64,000 bases of DNA from Aquibacillus kalidii (lineage in GTDB: Bacteria > Bacillota > Bacilli > Bacillales > Amphibacillaceae): positions 62,001-126,000 of the forward strand of contig NZ_JACLZI010000037.1 of assembly GCF_014280935.1 (NCBI RefSeq), in the 5' to 3' direction. Positions 56,573-64,000 of the stretch are shown piece after piece (within the stretch, counting starts at the first letter, position 1; each line of letters opens with the position of its first letter). The translations under genes and the position numbers were made by a program. The notes under the pieces were generated by a model that worked only from the letters and a program-made list of their open reading frames with translations, was not told the origin of the DNA and ran no database searches.

Positions 56573-56838
56573 CTACCCCAAAACCAATGCCTCCAGAGTA
56601 CTATGAATTGCTTGAAGAAATTCAGGCAGTTGATTTTGTCATTGTAGAATTGAATTTATATTTAGACACGCACCCACAAGATTATGAAGCGATAAAACAG
56701 TATAACAGTTACACGTATGAAAGTAAAAAACTGAAGAAACATTTTGAAAAACAGTTTGGCCCATTAATGCATTTTGGTCGAGGCTATTCCAACTATCCAT
56801 GGCAATGGGATGACCAGCCATGGCCATGGCAAGTGTAG
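56569..56838 (+). CDS. cotJB: Spore coat protein CotJB
   Basis: 89 residues. ELLEEIQAVDFVIVELNLYLDTHP is the diagnostic CotJB helix; the C-terminus is Trp-rich (YPWQWDDQPWPW). Second gene of cotJABC, 15 bases before cotJC. Confidence 0.93.
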   Translation: MTTPKPMPPEYYELLEEIQAVDFVIVELNLYLDTHPQDYEAIKQYNSYTYESKKLKKHFEKQFGPLMHFGRGYSNYPWQWDDQPWPWQV

Positions 56839-56853
56839 AAAGGGGTTTTGTTT

Positions 56854-57423
56854 GTGTGGTACTATGAGAAAAAATTGCAATATCCTGTAAAAGTTCGAGA
56901 ATGCAATCCTCGTTTAGCTAAATATTTAATTGAACAATATGGTGGTGCTGATGGTGAACTGTCAGCTGCATTAAGATATTTAAACCAACGCTATACCATC
57001 CCGGGGAAAGTTATTGGTTTACTAAATGATATCGGCACAGAAGAATTTGCACATTTAGAAATGATTGCCACAATGATTTACAAATTAACAAAAGATGCCA
57101 CACCAGAAATGTTAAAAGAAGCAGGATTAGCACCGCACTATGTAAATCATGATAGTGCCTTATTCTTTCATAATTCTGCTGGTAATCCTTGGACAGCAGA
57201 ATATATACAATCTAAGGGAGATCCAATTGCGGATATTTATGAAGATATTGCAGCAGAGGAAAAAGCAAGAGCTACTTATCAATGGATCATCAATATGTCC
57301 GATGATCCAGAATTAAATGATTCGCTTCGCTTTTTAAGAGAAAGAGAAATTGTTCACTCTCAGAGATTTAGGGAAGCAGCTGAAATTCTTAAAGAGGAAA
57401 GAGACAAAAAAATATTTTTCTAG
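56854..57423 (+). CDS. cotJC: Spore coat protein CotJC, manganese catalase family
   Basis: Ferritin-like di-manganese protein. Ligand-bearing helices seen in DIGTEEFAHLEMIATM, IAAEEKARATYQW and REREIVHS. 189 residues from the GTG at 56854, which has AAAGGGG eight bases upstream and gives the usual MWYYEKKLQYPVKV start; the TTG at 56848 is too close to that site. Probably scavenges peroxide in the spore coat. Confidence 0.94.
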   Translation: MWYYEKKLQYPVKVRECNPRLAKYLIEQYGGADGELSAALRYLNQRYTIPGKVIGLLNDIGTEEFAHLEMIATMIYKLTKDATPEMLKEAGLAPHYVNHDSALFFHNSAGNPWTAEYIQSKGDPIADIYEDIAAEEKARATYQWIINMSDDPELNDSLRFLREREIVHSQRFREAAEILKEERDKKIFF

Positions 57424-57427
57424 TTAG

Positions 57428-57458
57428 AAAAAAGGGGTAAAATCATAGCCCCTTTTTC
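57428..57458 (+). terminator. cotJ operon terminator
   Basis: AAAAAGGGG (57429-57437) pairs with CCCCTTTTT (57449-57457), straight after the cotJC stop. Confidence 0.88.
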
Positions 57459-57560
57459 TTAAAATTTTTCTAATCCATTCCAGGGTTAAGCTTATCCACT
57501 TCTCTTTGTCTGATTTGGACCCTACTATGAAGGCGTTAAGGCCATAATAAAAATAGAGAC

Positions 57561-58073
57561 TTAAGGAATTATTAAGTTATCTCCTTGTTGGATCGTTTCT
57601 TCCATCATGCTATTAGCTCTAATAATACTATACTTAGCGTTTTCATTTCCATAATACTGTATAGCAATAGAAGATAACGTCTCTCCAGCCTTAACAACAT
57701 GAATGATAGTTTCTCCATTATGGACAACAACTTGTTCCCCTACTCTACTCGTTCCTTGTTCTTCACTAGCTTTTGACTCAAGTTCCCAATCTTGCCCCCA
57801 CATCTGGTATGTTAATATTAGTCCTACTATTAGTAAAAATAAAACGAATAATAATCTAATCAACGGAAAACTTATTTTCCATTTTGTACCCGTTTTCTTA
57901 TTGGCATGAACATGACTTCTTGGTGGGAGATCAAGAATATTGACCAAGTGATCGTCTTGCTCGGATTCTGTTTCCTCTTCTTTTACTTCCATATTGGATT
58001 GACTGTTCTCATCAATCTCGTTCATCATATCTCTAAGGTGTGAAGCTTGATCTTTAAAATTATCCCCAGACAT
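57561..58073 (-). CDS. ypbE: LysM-domain membrane protein YpbE
   Basis: 170 residues: acidic cytoplasmic N-terminus (about 1-58), one transmembrane helix (about 70-90) and a C-terminal extracytoplasmic LysM domain (about 122-170; VKAGETLSSIAIQYYG) for peptidoglycan binding. ATG at 58073, GGAGGG six bases upstream; the long upstream extension overlaps ypbD and is not credible. The ypbE start overlaps the ypbD stop. Confidence 0.88.
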   Translation of the reverse strand: MSGDNFKDQASHLRDMMNEIDENSQSNMEVKEEETESEQDDHLVNILDLPPRSHVHANKKTGTKWKISFPLIRLLFVLFLLIVGLILTYQMWGQDWELESKASEEQGTSRVGEQVVVHNGETIIHVVKAGETLSSIAIQYYGNENAKYSIIRANSMMEETIQQGDNLIIP

Positions 58074-58656
58074 TGTCAGCCCTCCTATTACGATGCCTAT
58101 ATAATAATCCCAAAAAGAAATCAATTGTAAAATGTGTTGTAACAGTGACAAGAAGGTTATTTCCTGTAACCAGAAATAGAATACCAAGTCCAAAACTCAA
58201 AAAGATAATGGACAAAAATAGCAAGGGTTTAAATAGATATCTCACATGTATGACAGCAAACAAGGTACTAGCTATAATTAGACCAAATTCAGATTGGATA
58301 ACGCCTCTGAAAAGCAGTTCTTCTGATATTGATACTAATAAAGCTATAAGAAACACATCAAAAATGGTACTGTTTTTAAAAATCTTATCATTTATTCCAC
58401 CATCATAAAAATATGCCTCTGGAACATACCTCATCAATACTATATCAATTATAACAACGAATATCCCCGGTATAAAGCCAAAATAAATGAGATTGATTGG
58501 ATCCCAATACAACATTTCCTTCCAAAAAGCAGTCCCTAGCAAAAAGAACCCACTAATTAGACCAGAGAATAGCAATATCAATTGAGACAAGTATACTTGA
58601 TGCCTAACTTGTCTACTAGTCATTTTTTGGATAATTTCGGCCTGTTTATTCCTCAT
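58060..58656 (-). CDS. ypbD: CPBP family intramembrane metalloprotease YpbD
   Basis: 198 residues, six or so transmembrane helices. CPBP/CAAX-protease motifs: EELLFRG (first Glu pair), HVRYLF and the last-helix HFTIDFFLG. Substrate unknown. Overlaps recS by 11 bases and ypbE by 14 bases, so recS-ypbD-ypbE is one unit. Confidence 0.92.
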   Translation of the reverse strand: MRNKQAEIIQKMTSRQVRHQVYLSQLILLFSGLISGFFLLGTAFWKEMLYWDPINLIYFGFIPGIFVVIIDIVLMRYVPEAYFYDGGINDKIFKNSTIFDVFLIALLVSISEELLFRGVIQSEFGLIIASTLFAVIHVRYLFKPLLFLSIIFLSFGLGILFLVTGNNLLVTVTTHFTIDFFLGLLYRHRNRRADNVWG

Positions 58657-60175
58657 TATTTATACCTTGAAGAAATAGTTGCTTTAATTGTTTTTTCCAG
58701 CCGATATTTTCATTTTTAATAGTATTAAACGTTGGGTTCCATTGATTAAAGGTAAAGTCACAATGATCACAGCACATATATTTAGGCTTGTTTACATCTG
58801 TTTGGAAGGATAGAAACAAGTTTTTTCGTCTACACGATTCTCCAGCTACCCATTCAAATAATGCCCCTAGTTTTTCTTGCTTATATTGCATTCGATTTTT
58901 AATTAGTGTAGTAATATGACTCTCAATATGATGGGGATTATGAAAATCCGTCAAAATTCGACCTTCTTTTATCATACCATGTTTTTCTAATTGATACTTC
59001 AAAAATCTCCATTGTGTCTCACTTAAATGGAAGAGCTTCATCATTTCAGTGTCAACTAGTCTAAAGTTATTTTGTATATGGATGTGTTCTGTAATGAAAG
59101 ATATGACATTCTTTGACTGTGCTTCTGTTGGAAGCTCTGTCTCAATTAATCTTTTCGGAAGCTGGTTATCATTAGGAGCAACTAGAACCACACTAACACT
59201 GGATTCTCCATCTCTCCCTGCTCTCCCTACTTCTTGTATAAACGATTCCATTTGTGTAGGGAGATGAAAGTGAATAACCAACCGTATGTTAGTCTTGTTT
59301 ATTCCCATTCCAAATGCACTCGTACAACAAATGACATCTAATTGATCATTCATAAACTGTTGCTGAACTAACATCCGATCCGTTTGATCCATCCCACCAT
59401 GATAAAATGCTATCCGTAAGTTTGGGAGTTTTTTTGAGAGAATATCAACTGCCTGTTCTGTCCAATTTCTACTAGAAAAGTATATCATCGTCGGAACTGG
59501 AAATCTTTTAAGTAAGTTAGCAGCATATTCTAGCTTTTGGTTAAAATGATCAAACCGCTCTACTATAAAAGCAATATTGTCTCTATCCATTGAATAGATA
59601 TGTCTTGTCATTAATGGACAATCTAGTTGATGGACAATATCCTCTTGGACCTCTGGAGTAGCAGTGGCACTAAGAGCTAGGACAGGCGGATGATTTAAAT
59701 AATTAATTGTCTCATTTAATTTTAAATAATCAGGTCTAAATTCATGACCCCATTGGGAAATACAATGTGCTTCATCGATTACGAACAAGGATACGGTTAG
59801 TTTTTTTAATTTTTCCATAAACACATTATTTTGCAACATTTCTGGTGAAGCATAAATCAATTTATATTTAGATAAGTCATGGAAAACTTGTTTTCTATCT
59901 GAATTAGCTAAGAAACTATTAATCGCAATTACTTCCTTGAAGCCAGAAGCTATTAACTGCTTTACTTGATCAATCATTAAGGAAATGAGAGGAGATATCA
60001 CTAAAGTAGTTCCTTCTAATATCCTTGCTGGTAATTGATAGCAAATTGATTTTCCGGATCCAGTCGGCAATATCCCTAGTACATCTTTTCCGCTTAAGAT
60101 ATCCGTAATAATTTCCTTTTGTCCTTGTCGAAAGTTAGTATGGCCAAAAAATGTTTCTAATTGTTGCTCAAGCAC
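58646..60175 (-). CDS. recS: RecQ-like DNA helicase RecS
   Basis: Superfamily 2 3'-5' helicase. GILPTGSGKSICYQLP, DEAHCISQWGHEFRPDY, LSATATPEV, CCTSAFGMGINKTN and QEVGRAGRDGESS. Zinc-like Cys cluster near the C-terminus (SCRRKN ... CCDHCDF). 509 residues; no HRDC domain, as in B. subtilis RecS. GTG start. Follows ypbB by 3 bases. Confidence 0.95.
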   Translation of the reverse strand: MLEQQLETFFGHTNFRQGQKEIITDILSGKDVLGILPTGSGKSICYQLPARILEGTTLVISPLISLMIDQVKQLIASGFKEVIAINSFLANSDRKQVFHDLSKYKLIYASPEMLQNNVFMEKLKKLTVSLFVIDEAHCISQWGHEFRPDYLKLNETINYLNHPPVLALSATATPEVQEDIVHQLDCPLMTRHIYSMDRDNIAFIVERFDHFNQKLEYAANLLKRFPVPTMIYFSSRNWTEQAVDILSKKLPNLRIAFYHGGMDQTDRMLVQQQFMNDQLDVICCTSAFGMGINKTNIRLVIHFHLPTQMESFIQEVGRAGRDGESSVSVVLVAPNDNQLPKRLIETELPTEAQSKNVISFITEHIHIQNNFRLVDTEMMKLFHLSETQWRFLKYQLEKHGMIKEGRILTDFHNPHHIESHITTLIKNRMQYKQEKLGALFEWVAGESCRRKNLFLSFQTDVNKPKYMCCDHCDFTFNQWNPTFNTIKNENIGWKKQLKQLFLQGINNEE

Positions 60176-60178
60176 TTT

Positions 60179-61237
60179 TTAAGACTTCCTTTCCGATGGT
60201 AAATTCTGTGTAGCAATAACTAATCGGATTTGAAAATAGTCAACATCGTTTCCAGCTAATTGTTTTATTAGCTTCAACTTTTTCGTATCGTGTTCGTTTA
60301 TAATTTTAAGAATCTGGTCATATTGTACCTTACTTAAAAAAAGATTCACATTAAAATTAGGGTCAACATAGGCAATCTCTACTAAATGATCTTGGATTGT
60401 ACTTTCTTTAAGATTTCTAATCCGAACTATTTCTTCTATACCATATCCTTTGTTGTATAGTTGGTACGTATAAGCTGCAGAATTAGTAATAAAAGTAGTA
60501 TCCGTTTCGATCTGAACAAAATTGGACAAAAATGGATTGTTCTCGATGTGTTCACCAATGTGACGTATCAATTGATGTGTTAATTTTATTAATTCCAATT
60601 CTACATCCTCATAAGATAAGTTAAACTTTCTGGCCATTTGTTCTTTACTAAGCCCAATTTTTTGATATCCAGTTAATCGATCCACAAAAATCTCTGCCTC
60701 ATTATCCGATAAGTTAATTAGGAAAGTATATAACTCTTTATAAAGTCCTTCCAACCAGGAATCTAATTTATTCCGATTTCTAACATATATCAGCTTTACC
60801 CACTGTTGCGTTTCTTGATCGTCTGTAATTGGGATGAATGAGTTAATTCCCTTTTCCATATTGCTAACCGTTTGAATAAACAGTTGTAATCGTAACAGAA
60901 AGGTATGGCTCATCCGTTCATATTTTAAACCATTAAAACTTGACAGGTTATGTTGATTTAGATAGTTTCTTAAATATTCAGTTCCGTAATGGGTCAAGAA
61001 AGGAAAACCTTTGTCATTAACTACTATTAACTGTTTATCTCTTAATATCTCCGTCTGTTTGTCAAATACATTTCTTCTCAATGATTTCAGTATCCCAAAA
61101 TAATTGGTTAGGCTGTACATGTGGGCATCCTGTAGTGTCTGTGCTGATCGTTTTCCCGAAAATAAATGGTAAATAGCAGAAAGTGTTCTTTCTCCTTTAA
61201 ATTGACGCACACATTCAAGTAGTAATATCGTAAACAA
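60179..61237 (-). CDS. ypbB: Helix-turn-helix protein YpbB
   Basis: 352 residues, soluble, recognised by position between fer and recS. The C-terminal third contains a helix-turn-helix region (about 255-300; YNKGYGIEEIVRIRNLKESTIQDHLVEI) like the RQC/winged-helix part of RecQ proteins, which suggests that YpbB and RecS together provide what a longer RecQ has. TTG start with GGAG upstream. Confidence 0.85.
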   Translation of the reverse strand: MFTILLLECVRQFKGERTLSAIYHLFSGKRSAQTLQDAHMYSLTNYFGILKSLRRNVFDKQTEILRDKQLIVVNDKGFPFLTHYGTEYLRNYLNQHNLSSFNGLKYERMSHTFLLRLQLFIQTVSNMEKGINSFIPITDDQETQQWVKLIYVRNRNKLDSWLEGLYKELYTFLINLSDNEAEIFVDRLTGYQKIGLSKEQMARKFNLSYEDVELELIKLTHQLIRHIGEHIENNPFLSNFVQIETDTTFITNSAAYTYQLYNKGYGIEEIVRIRNLKESTIQDHLVEIAYVDPNFNVNLFLSKVQYDQILKIINEHDTKKLKLIKQLAGNDVDYFQIRLVIATQNLPSERKS

Positions 61238-61350
61238 TAGTTTTTATTCTCCTTTTAAAACTAATGATAATCGTATCTTCAAAACTTAATACTCCTGAAA
61301 ATATATAAATAGAATTATATATTTCAAATATGTTATGATCATTAATATGA

Positions 61351-61623
<273 letters not shown>

Positions 61624-61627
61624 CTAG

Positions 61628-61655
61628 ACCTTCCGATTATTGGAAGGTTTATTTA
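61628..61655 (+). terminator. fer terminator
   Basis: ACCTTCC (61628-61634) pairs with GGAAGGT (61642-61648), then TTATTTA; directly after the fer stop. Confidence 0.75.
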
Positions 61656-61911
61656 CTGTTTAGGAAATTTATAAAATGCAGGATATGGAAGACATGCAAA
61701 ATTAGTTTCTCCCTCTCCAGCTTCTTGTGAGACTGCCTTCATCTGCGTACGAGCACACTAACATAGTCAAGTTTCCGAAATCACCTCTTTACATCCATTG
61801 ACTTTATCCCTATGGAATAGATAAAGCTAGTAACTGTACTAAGGAAAGCTAAGTAGAGTAATCCATGCAGAAAAAAAGTTATTTTTTTGTTTCGACCCCG
61901 GTACGAAAGTT

Positions 61912-62382
61912 CTAGCTAGGACTAAGTGCCTCTGCTATTTCTAGTAATTTCAATTCGGCCTCTTCTCTCTCTAGACAACTGTACATTCTATTATTTTCTT
62001 CATCGATTATCCGGTAGTGCTGACTTATGACATTTTGTTGCAATGTATATCCGTTATTAAATTTTATTTGCTTCCACCAAACTTTACCGCCCATCGTCTT
62101 ATCCTTCGGTGCCTCTTCAATATAATTATGGGCTATCGTTTCTATTGCCTCTAAACCATCCCCACCTAAAATATTATGAATTACCTCACTATTCCTAAAT
62201 AAAGCGCAAATAGCAACAACGGTTGTCCAGTTTGCCATAACTCGTCCTTTTTCTATTTGTACGAGTGTTTTTTTTGATATACCTAAAACAGACGACATCC
62301 TATCTTGCGTATATCCTTTTTCAACTCTAATAAGTTTTAACTTTGCAGATACCGATTCCGTAACTGTCTGTTGATTCATCAT
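61912..62382 (-). CDS. XRE family transcriptional regulator
   Basis: 156 residues. N-terminal XRE helix-turn-helix (about 14-68; LRVEKGYTQDRMSSVLGISK-like, then KKTLVQIEKGR). The C-terminal 80 residues (GGKVWWKQIKFNNGYTLQQN, HYRIIDEENNRMY) form a small beta-rich domain that I do not recognise. In B. subtilis fmnP (ribU) follows fer here. Targets unknown; a weak stem with T-rich flank (about 61875-61905) may end transcription. Confidence 0.85.
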   Translation of the reverse strand: MMNQQTVTESVSAKLKLIRVEKGYTQDRMSSVLGISKKTLVQIEKGRVMANWTTVVAICALFRNSEVIHNILGGDGLEAIETIAHNYIEEAPKDKTMGGKVWWKQIKFNNGYTLQQNVISQHYRIIDEENNRMYSCLEREEAELKLLEIAEALSPS

Positions 62383-62523
62383 TCATCATCCTATATGTAT
62401 CATTTATCAATGCTTAGTTTTATGAAATACATGGTTATATCACGTTTCTAACAACCTTCTTGTATTTTAACATGTTTTTCACTAATTTTCTGTGAAAATG
62501 GCTGAAATAATAGGAAATGAGTA

Positions 62524-62564
62524 GAAAACAGCATCTACTGATAAATTCAGTAGATGCTGTTTTC
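62524..62564 (-). terminator. sigX-rsiX terminator
   Basis: An 18-base perfect stem (62524-62541 with 62547-62564) on a 5-base loop; its first bases overlap the rsiX stop codon. It ends in GAAAAC/GTTTTC, so short T runs exist both ways. Confidence 0.85.
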
Positions 62565-63786
62565 ATTTCAAAATAAATGGATTTGCACCGTCTGGTACTT
62601 CAATTGCTTTTGTTAAATTGTATGGGCCTAACTTTTCAAACGGTAGTTCAAAACGAACAGTACGGTAACCAAAACTTTTTGCAGTTAGTAATAAGGAATC
62701 AATCATATCTAGTGTCGTTTGATCATTTCCAAATATGCTCGCATTCGAAAAACTAAAGGATATCTGTTCCTTTTCAGTCGTGACATGCAAATCAGTTTCT
62801 TCCGGAATAGAAGCGTATACTTCAAATTCCGGTTCAGAAATTCTCATTTGAGCAAATGCTTCATCTAATGTATCCACTTTTTGAGTTGGTACAAGATATT
62901 CATATCCCATATTGGACTTAGGCCGATAAATTTTATAGGCATAATTGTTTAGTGGATCCAACTGTATTTCTTCAATTACGCCCATGTTACCTAATTGTCC
63001 TTCTTTTACATTGGTAAGAATAGCTTGCTTAATATTTTGCGGACTGAACATAATAGAAAGAATTGGATCAAATAAACCTTGAATAGAGCTGCCCCCTGGC
63101 ATCTGATAACCTTCATCAAAGCTCAGTTGAACTACTTGTTCATCCTGATTAAGATTAAAAGTAATTCCTTCAAATGGAAACAGACTTATTCCTAATTCCT
63201 CCTCTATTGCAACAGAGGAATTGCCGAATTCTTTAATCTTAGCATTTATACTATTATAATATTCTCCTAATACCTCTTTTTTAGTACTAGTAGGGTCAAC
63301 GATACTAATTGGGACTATATACTGAGCGGAATTAGTCAACGCTGCTACGGGTATGAATGCGACATTAGCGTTATTATCGTATGCTGCCTTACTATTAAGA
63401 GCCTTCATAAGTACCGTACTATCTTCCTTAGATGATTTATCTAATGATTGATTTAATTCCTGCTCACCTGTGATTAATTCATCCTTTGTACTGCGCTTCA
63501 TGTTTGCTTCATCACTTAGAGCTGATTCTTCCATTCCAGATGAACTTTCTTCTTGACTATATTGCATATCAATGAAAGATCCTTTTACAATTAATACCAA
63601 AAGGACAATACCGAATGCAGATGCCATCGTCGGAACTAGCCATTGTCGTCTTATTTTATTTCTAGGACTTTCCCTTTCTACCTGCCTAGATATTTTCTGA
63701 TAAAGTTCTTCTTTACTTTGATCATCTCGAAATTGAGGTAATTGTTTTAGCTTCTTTTCTAGTAAATCTTCATCATTGCGAGCCAA
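62563..63786 (-). CDS. rsiX: Anti-sigma-X factor RsiX
   Basis: 407 residues with a short cytoplasmic N-terminal anti-sigma part (about 1-48), one transmembrane helix (about 49-68; VPTMASAFGIVLLVLIV) and a large extracytoplasmic domain. Named from its overlap with sigX and topology like B. subtilis RsiX. TTG start with GGAGG nine bases upstream; its 5' end overlaps sigX by 14 bases. Confidence 0.85.
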   Translation of the reverse strand: MARNDEDLLEKKLKQLPQFRDDQSKEELYQKISRQVERESPRNKIRRQWLVPTMASAFGIVLLVLIVKGSFIDMQYSQEESSSGMEESALSDEANMKRSTKDELITGEQELNQSLDKSSKEDSTVLMKALNSKAAYDNNANVAFIPVAALTNSAQYIVPISIVDPTSTKKEVLGEYYNSINAKIKEFGNSSVAIEEELGISLFPFEGITFNLNQDEQVVQLSFDEGYQMPGGSSIQGLFDPILSIMFSPQNIKQAILTNVKEGQLGNMGVIEEIQLDPLNNYAYKIYRPKSNMGYEYLVPTQKVDTLDEAFAQMRISEPEFEVYASIPEETDLHVTTEKEQISFSFSNASIFGNDQTTLDMIDSLLLTAKSFGYRTVRFELPFEKLGPYNLTKAIEVPDGANPFILK

Positions 63787-64000
63787 CGTTAAAATCCTCC
63801 CCTCTATCAGAGTTTTCTAACAAATCCTTCAGTGCTTTCATTGCACGATGCTGTGTTGTTTTAACTTTACTAACACTCCAACCAAGCGTTTCAGCTGTTT
63901 CCTGAATAGTGAAAGACTGAATAAACCTAAGGATAATAACACTTTTTTGGTCTATTGTACAGTGATCTAGGCAGTTATAAATACGTCTCATTTCATCATT
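63773..64000 (-). CDS. sigX: ECF sigma factor SigX, 3' part only
   Basis: The window edge cuts the gene; the last 75 codons are visible. They cover sigma region 4 with LDHCTIDQKSVIILRFIQ, IQETAETLGWSVSKVKTTQHRAM, closely like B. subtilis SigX. No stop occurs before the edge, so the frame runs on. The ATG at 63991 is internal, not the start. Confidence 0.92.
   Translation of the reverse strand, partial: NDEMRRIYNCLDHCTIDQKSVIILRFIQSFTIQETAETLGWSVSKVKTTQHRAMKALKDLLENSDRGEDFNVGSQ

Noticed and set aside
61803-61830. Promoter-like TTGACT with a downstream hairpin CTTTATC/GATAAAG
   Set aside because: No gene follows on the plus strand and the -10 is poor; probably chance in AT-rich sequence.

Overview
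The window is a low-GC chromosomal segment from an endospore-forming member of the Bacillaceae. The basis is gene content and order: spoIVA, ypeB-sleB, cotJABC, a SpoVIF-like gene, ypjB, the bacillithiol genes bshA and ypdA, and a long run of genes collinear with the Bacillus subtilis ypoC-to-sigX region. Sequence character (AT-rich, many TTG starts, halotolerant-type proteins) suggests the Oceanobacillus/Virgibacillus/Gracilibacillus side of the family; that placement is an inference. Nearly all genes read on the minus strand, so the map is described below from low to high coordinates while transcription mostly runs right to left.

Region 1 (1-14.9 kb): ypoC, nth, dnaD, asnS, ypmB, ypmA, an unrecognised exported metallo-beta-lactamase-like protein, dinG, panD-panC-panB, birA, cca, bshA, mgsA, dapB and the MazG-like ypjD. 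This is a housekeeping set covering DNA repair and replication initiation, Asn-tRNA charging, pantothenate, biotin, tRNA CCA ends, bacillithiol and lysine/cell wall precursors. aspB and bshB1, which sit here in B. subtilis, are absent from the locus. Region 2 (15-24.3 kb): ypjC (plus strand), a GC-rich folded repeat, a YugP-like metallopeptidase, ypjB, ypjA, the qcrABC menaquinol:cytochrome c reductase operon with a clear promoter, ypiF, ypiB, ypiA and an unrecognised 293-residue protein whose start codon lies inside a terminator-like hairpin.

Region 3 (24.3-35.2 kb): aroA, tyrA, hisC, aroH, aroB, aroC, cheR, ndk, hepT, menG, hepS and hup. This is the aromatic supra-operon, the menaquinone side chain and methylation genes, and the HU protein. 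The trp genes, and folE-mtrB (mtrB encodes the TRAP regulator of trp), are all missing from their usual places. Region 4 (35.5-46.8 kb): spoIVA with a good sigma-E promoter candidate, yphF, yphE, a SpoVIF-like gene, gpsA, der, a translationally coupled trio (yphA, YIEGIA protein, small capping subunit), ypfD (S1 domains), plsC, cmk, ypfB and the PilZ protein ypfA.

Region 5 (46.9-64 kb): ypeB-sleB (spore cortex lysis), prsW, ansA (plus), ypdA, gudB, ypbH, ypbG, a CBS-ACT protein, cotJABC (plus), ypbE, ypbD, recS, ypbB, fer (plus), an XRE regulator, and rsiX with the 3' end of sigX cut by the window edge. Apart from the GC-rich repeat and a second possible repeat near 23.3 kb there is no mobile element, phage, CRISPR or RNA gene that I can see. 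The two most unusual items are enzyme-fold proteins that appear to have lost their metal ligands (4168-4974 and 23396-24277) and the hairpin that overlaps the start of the latter.
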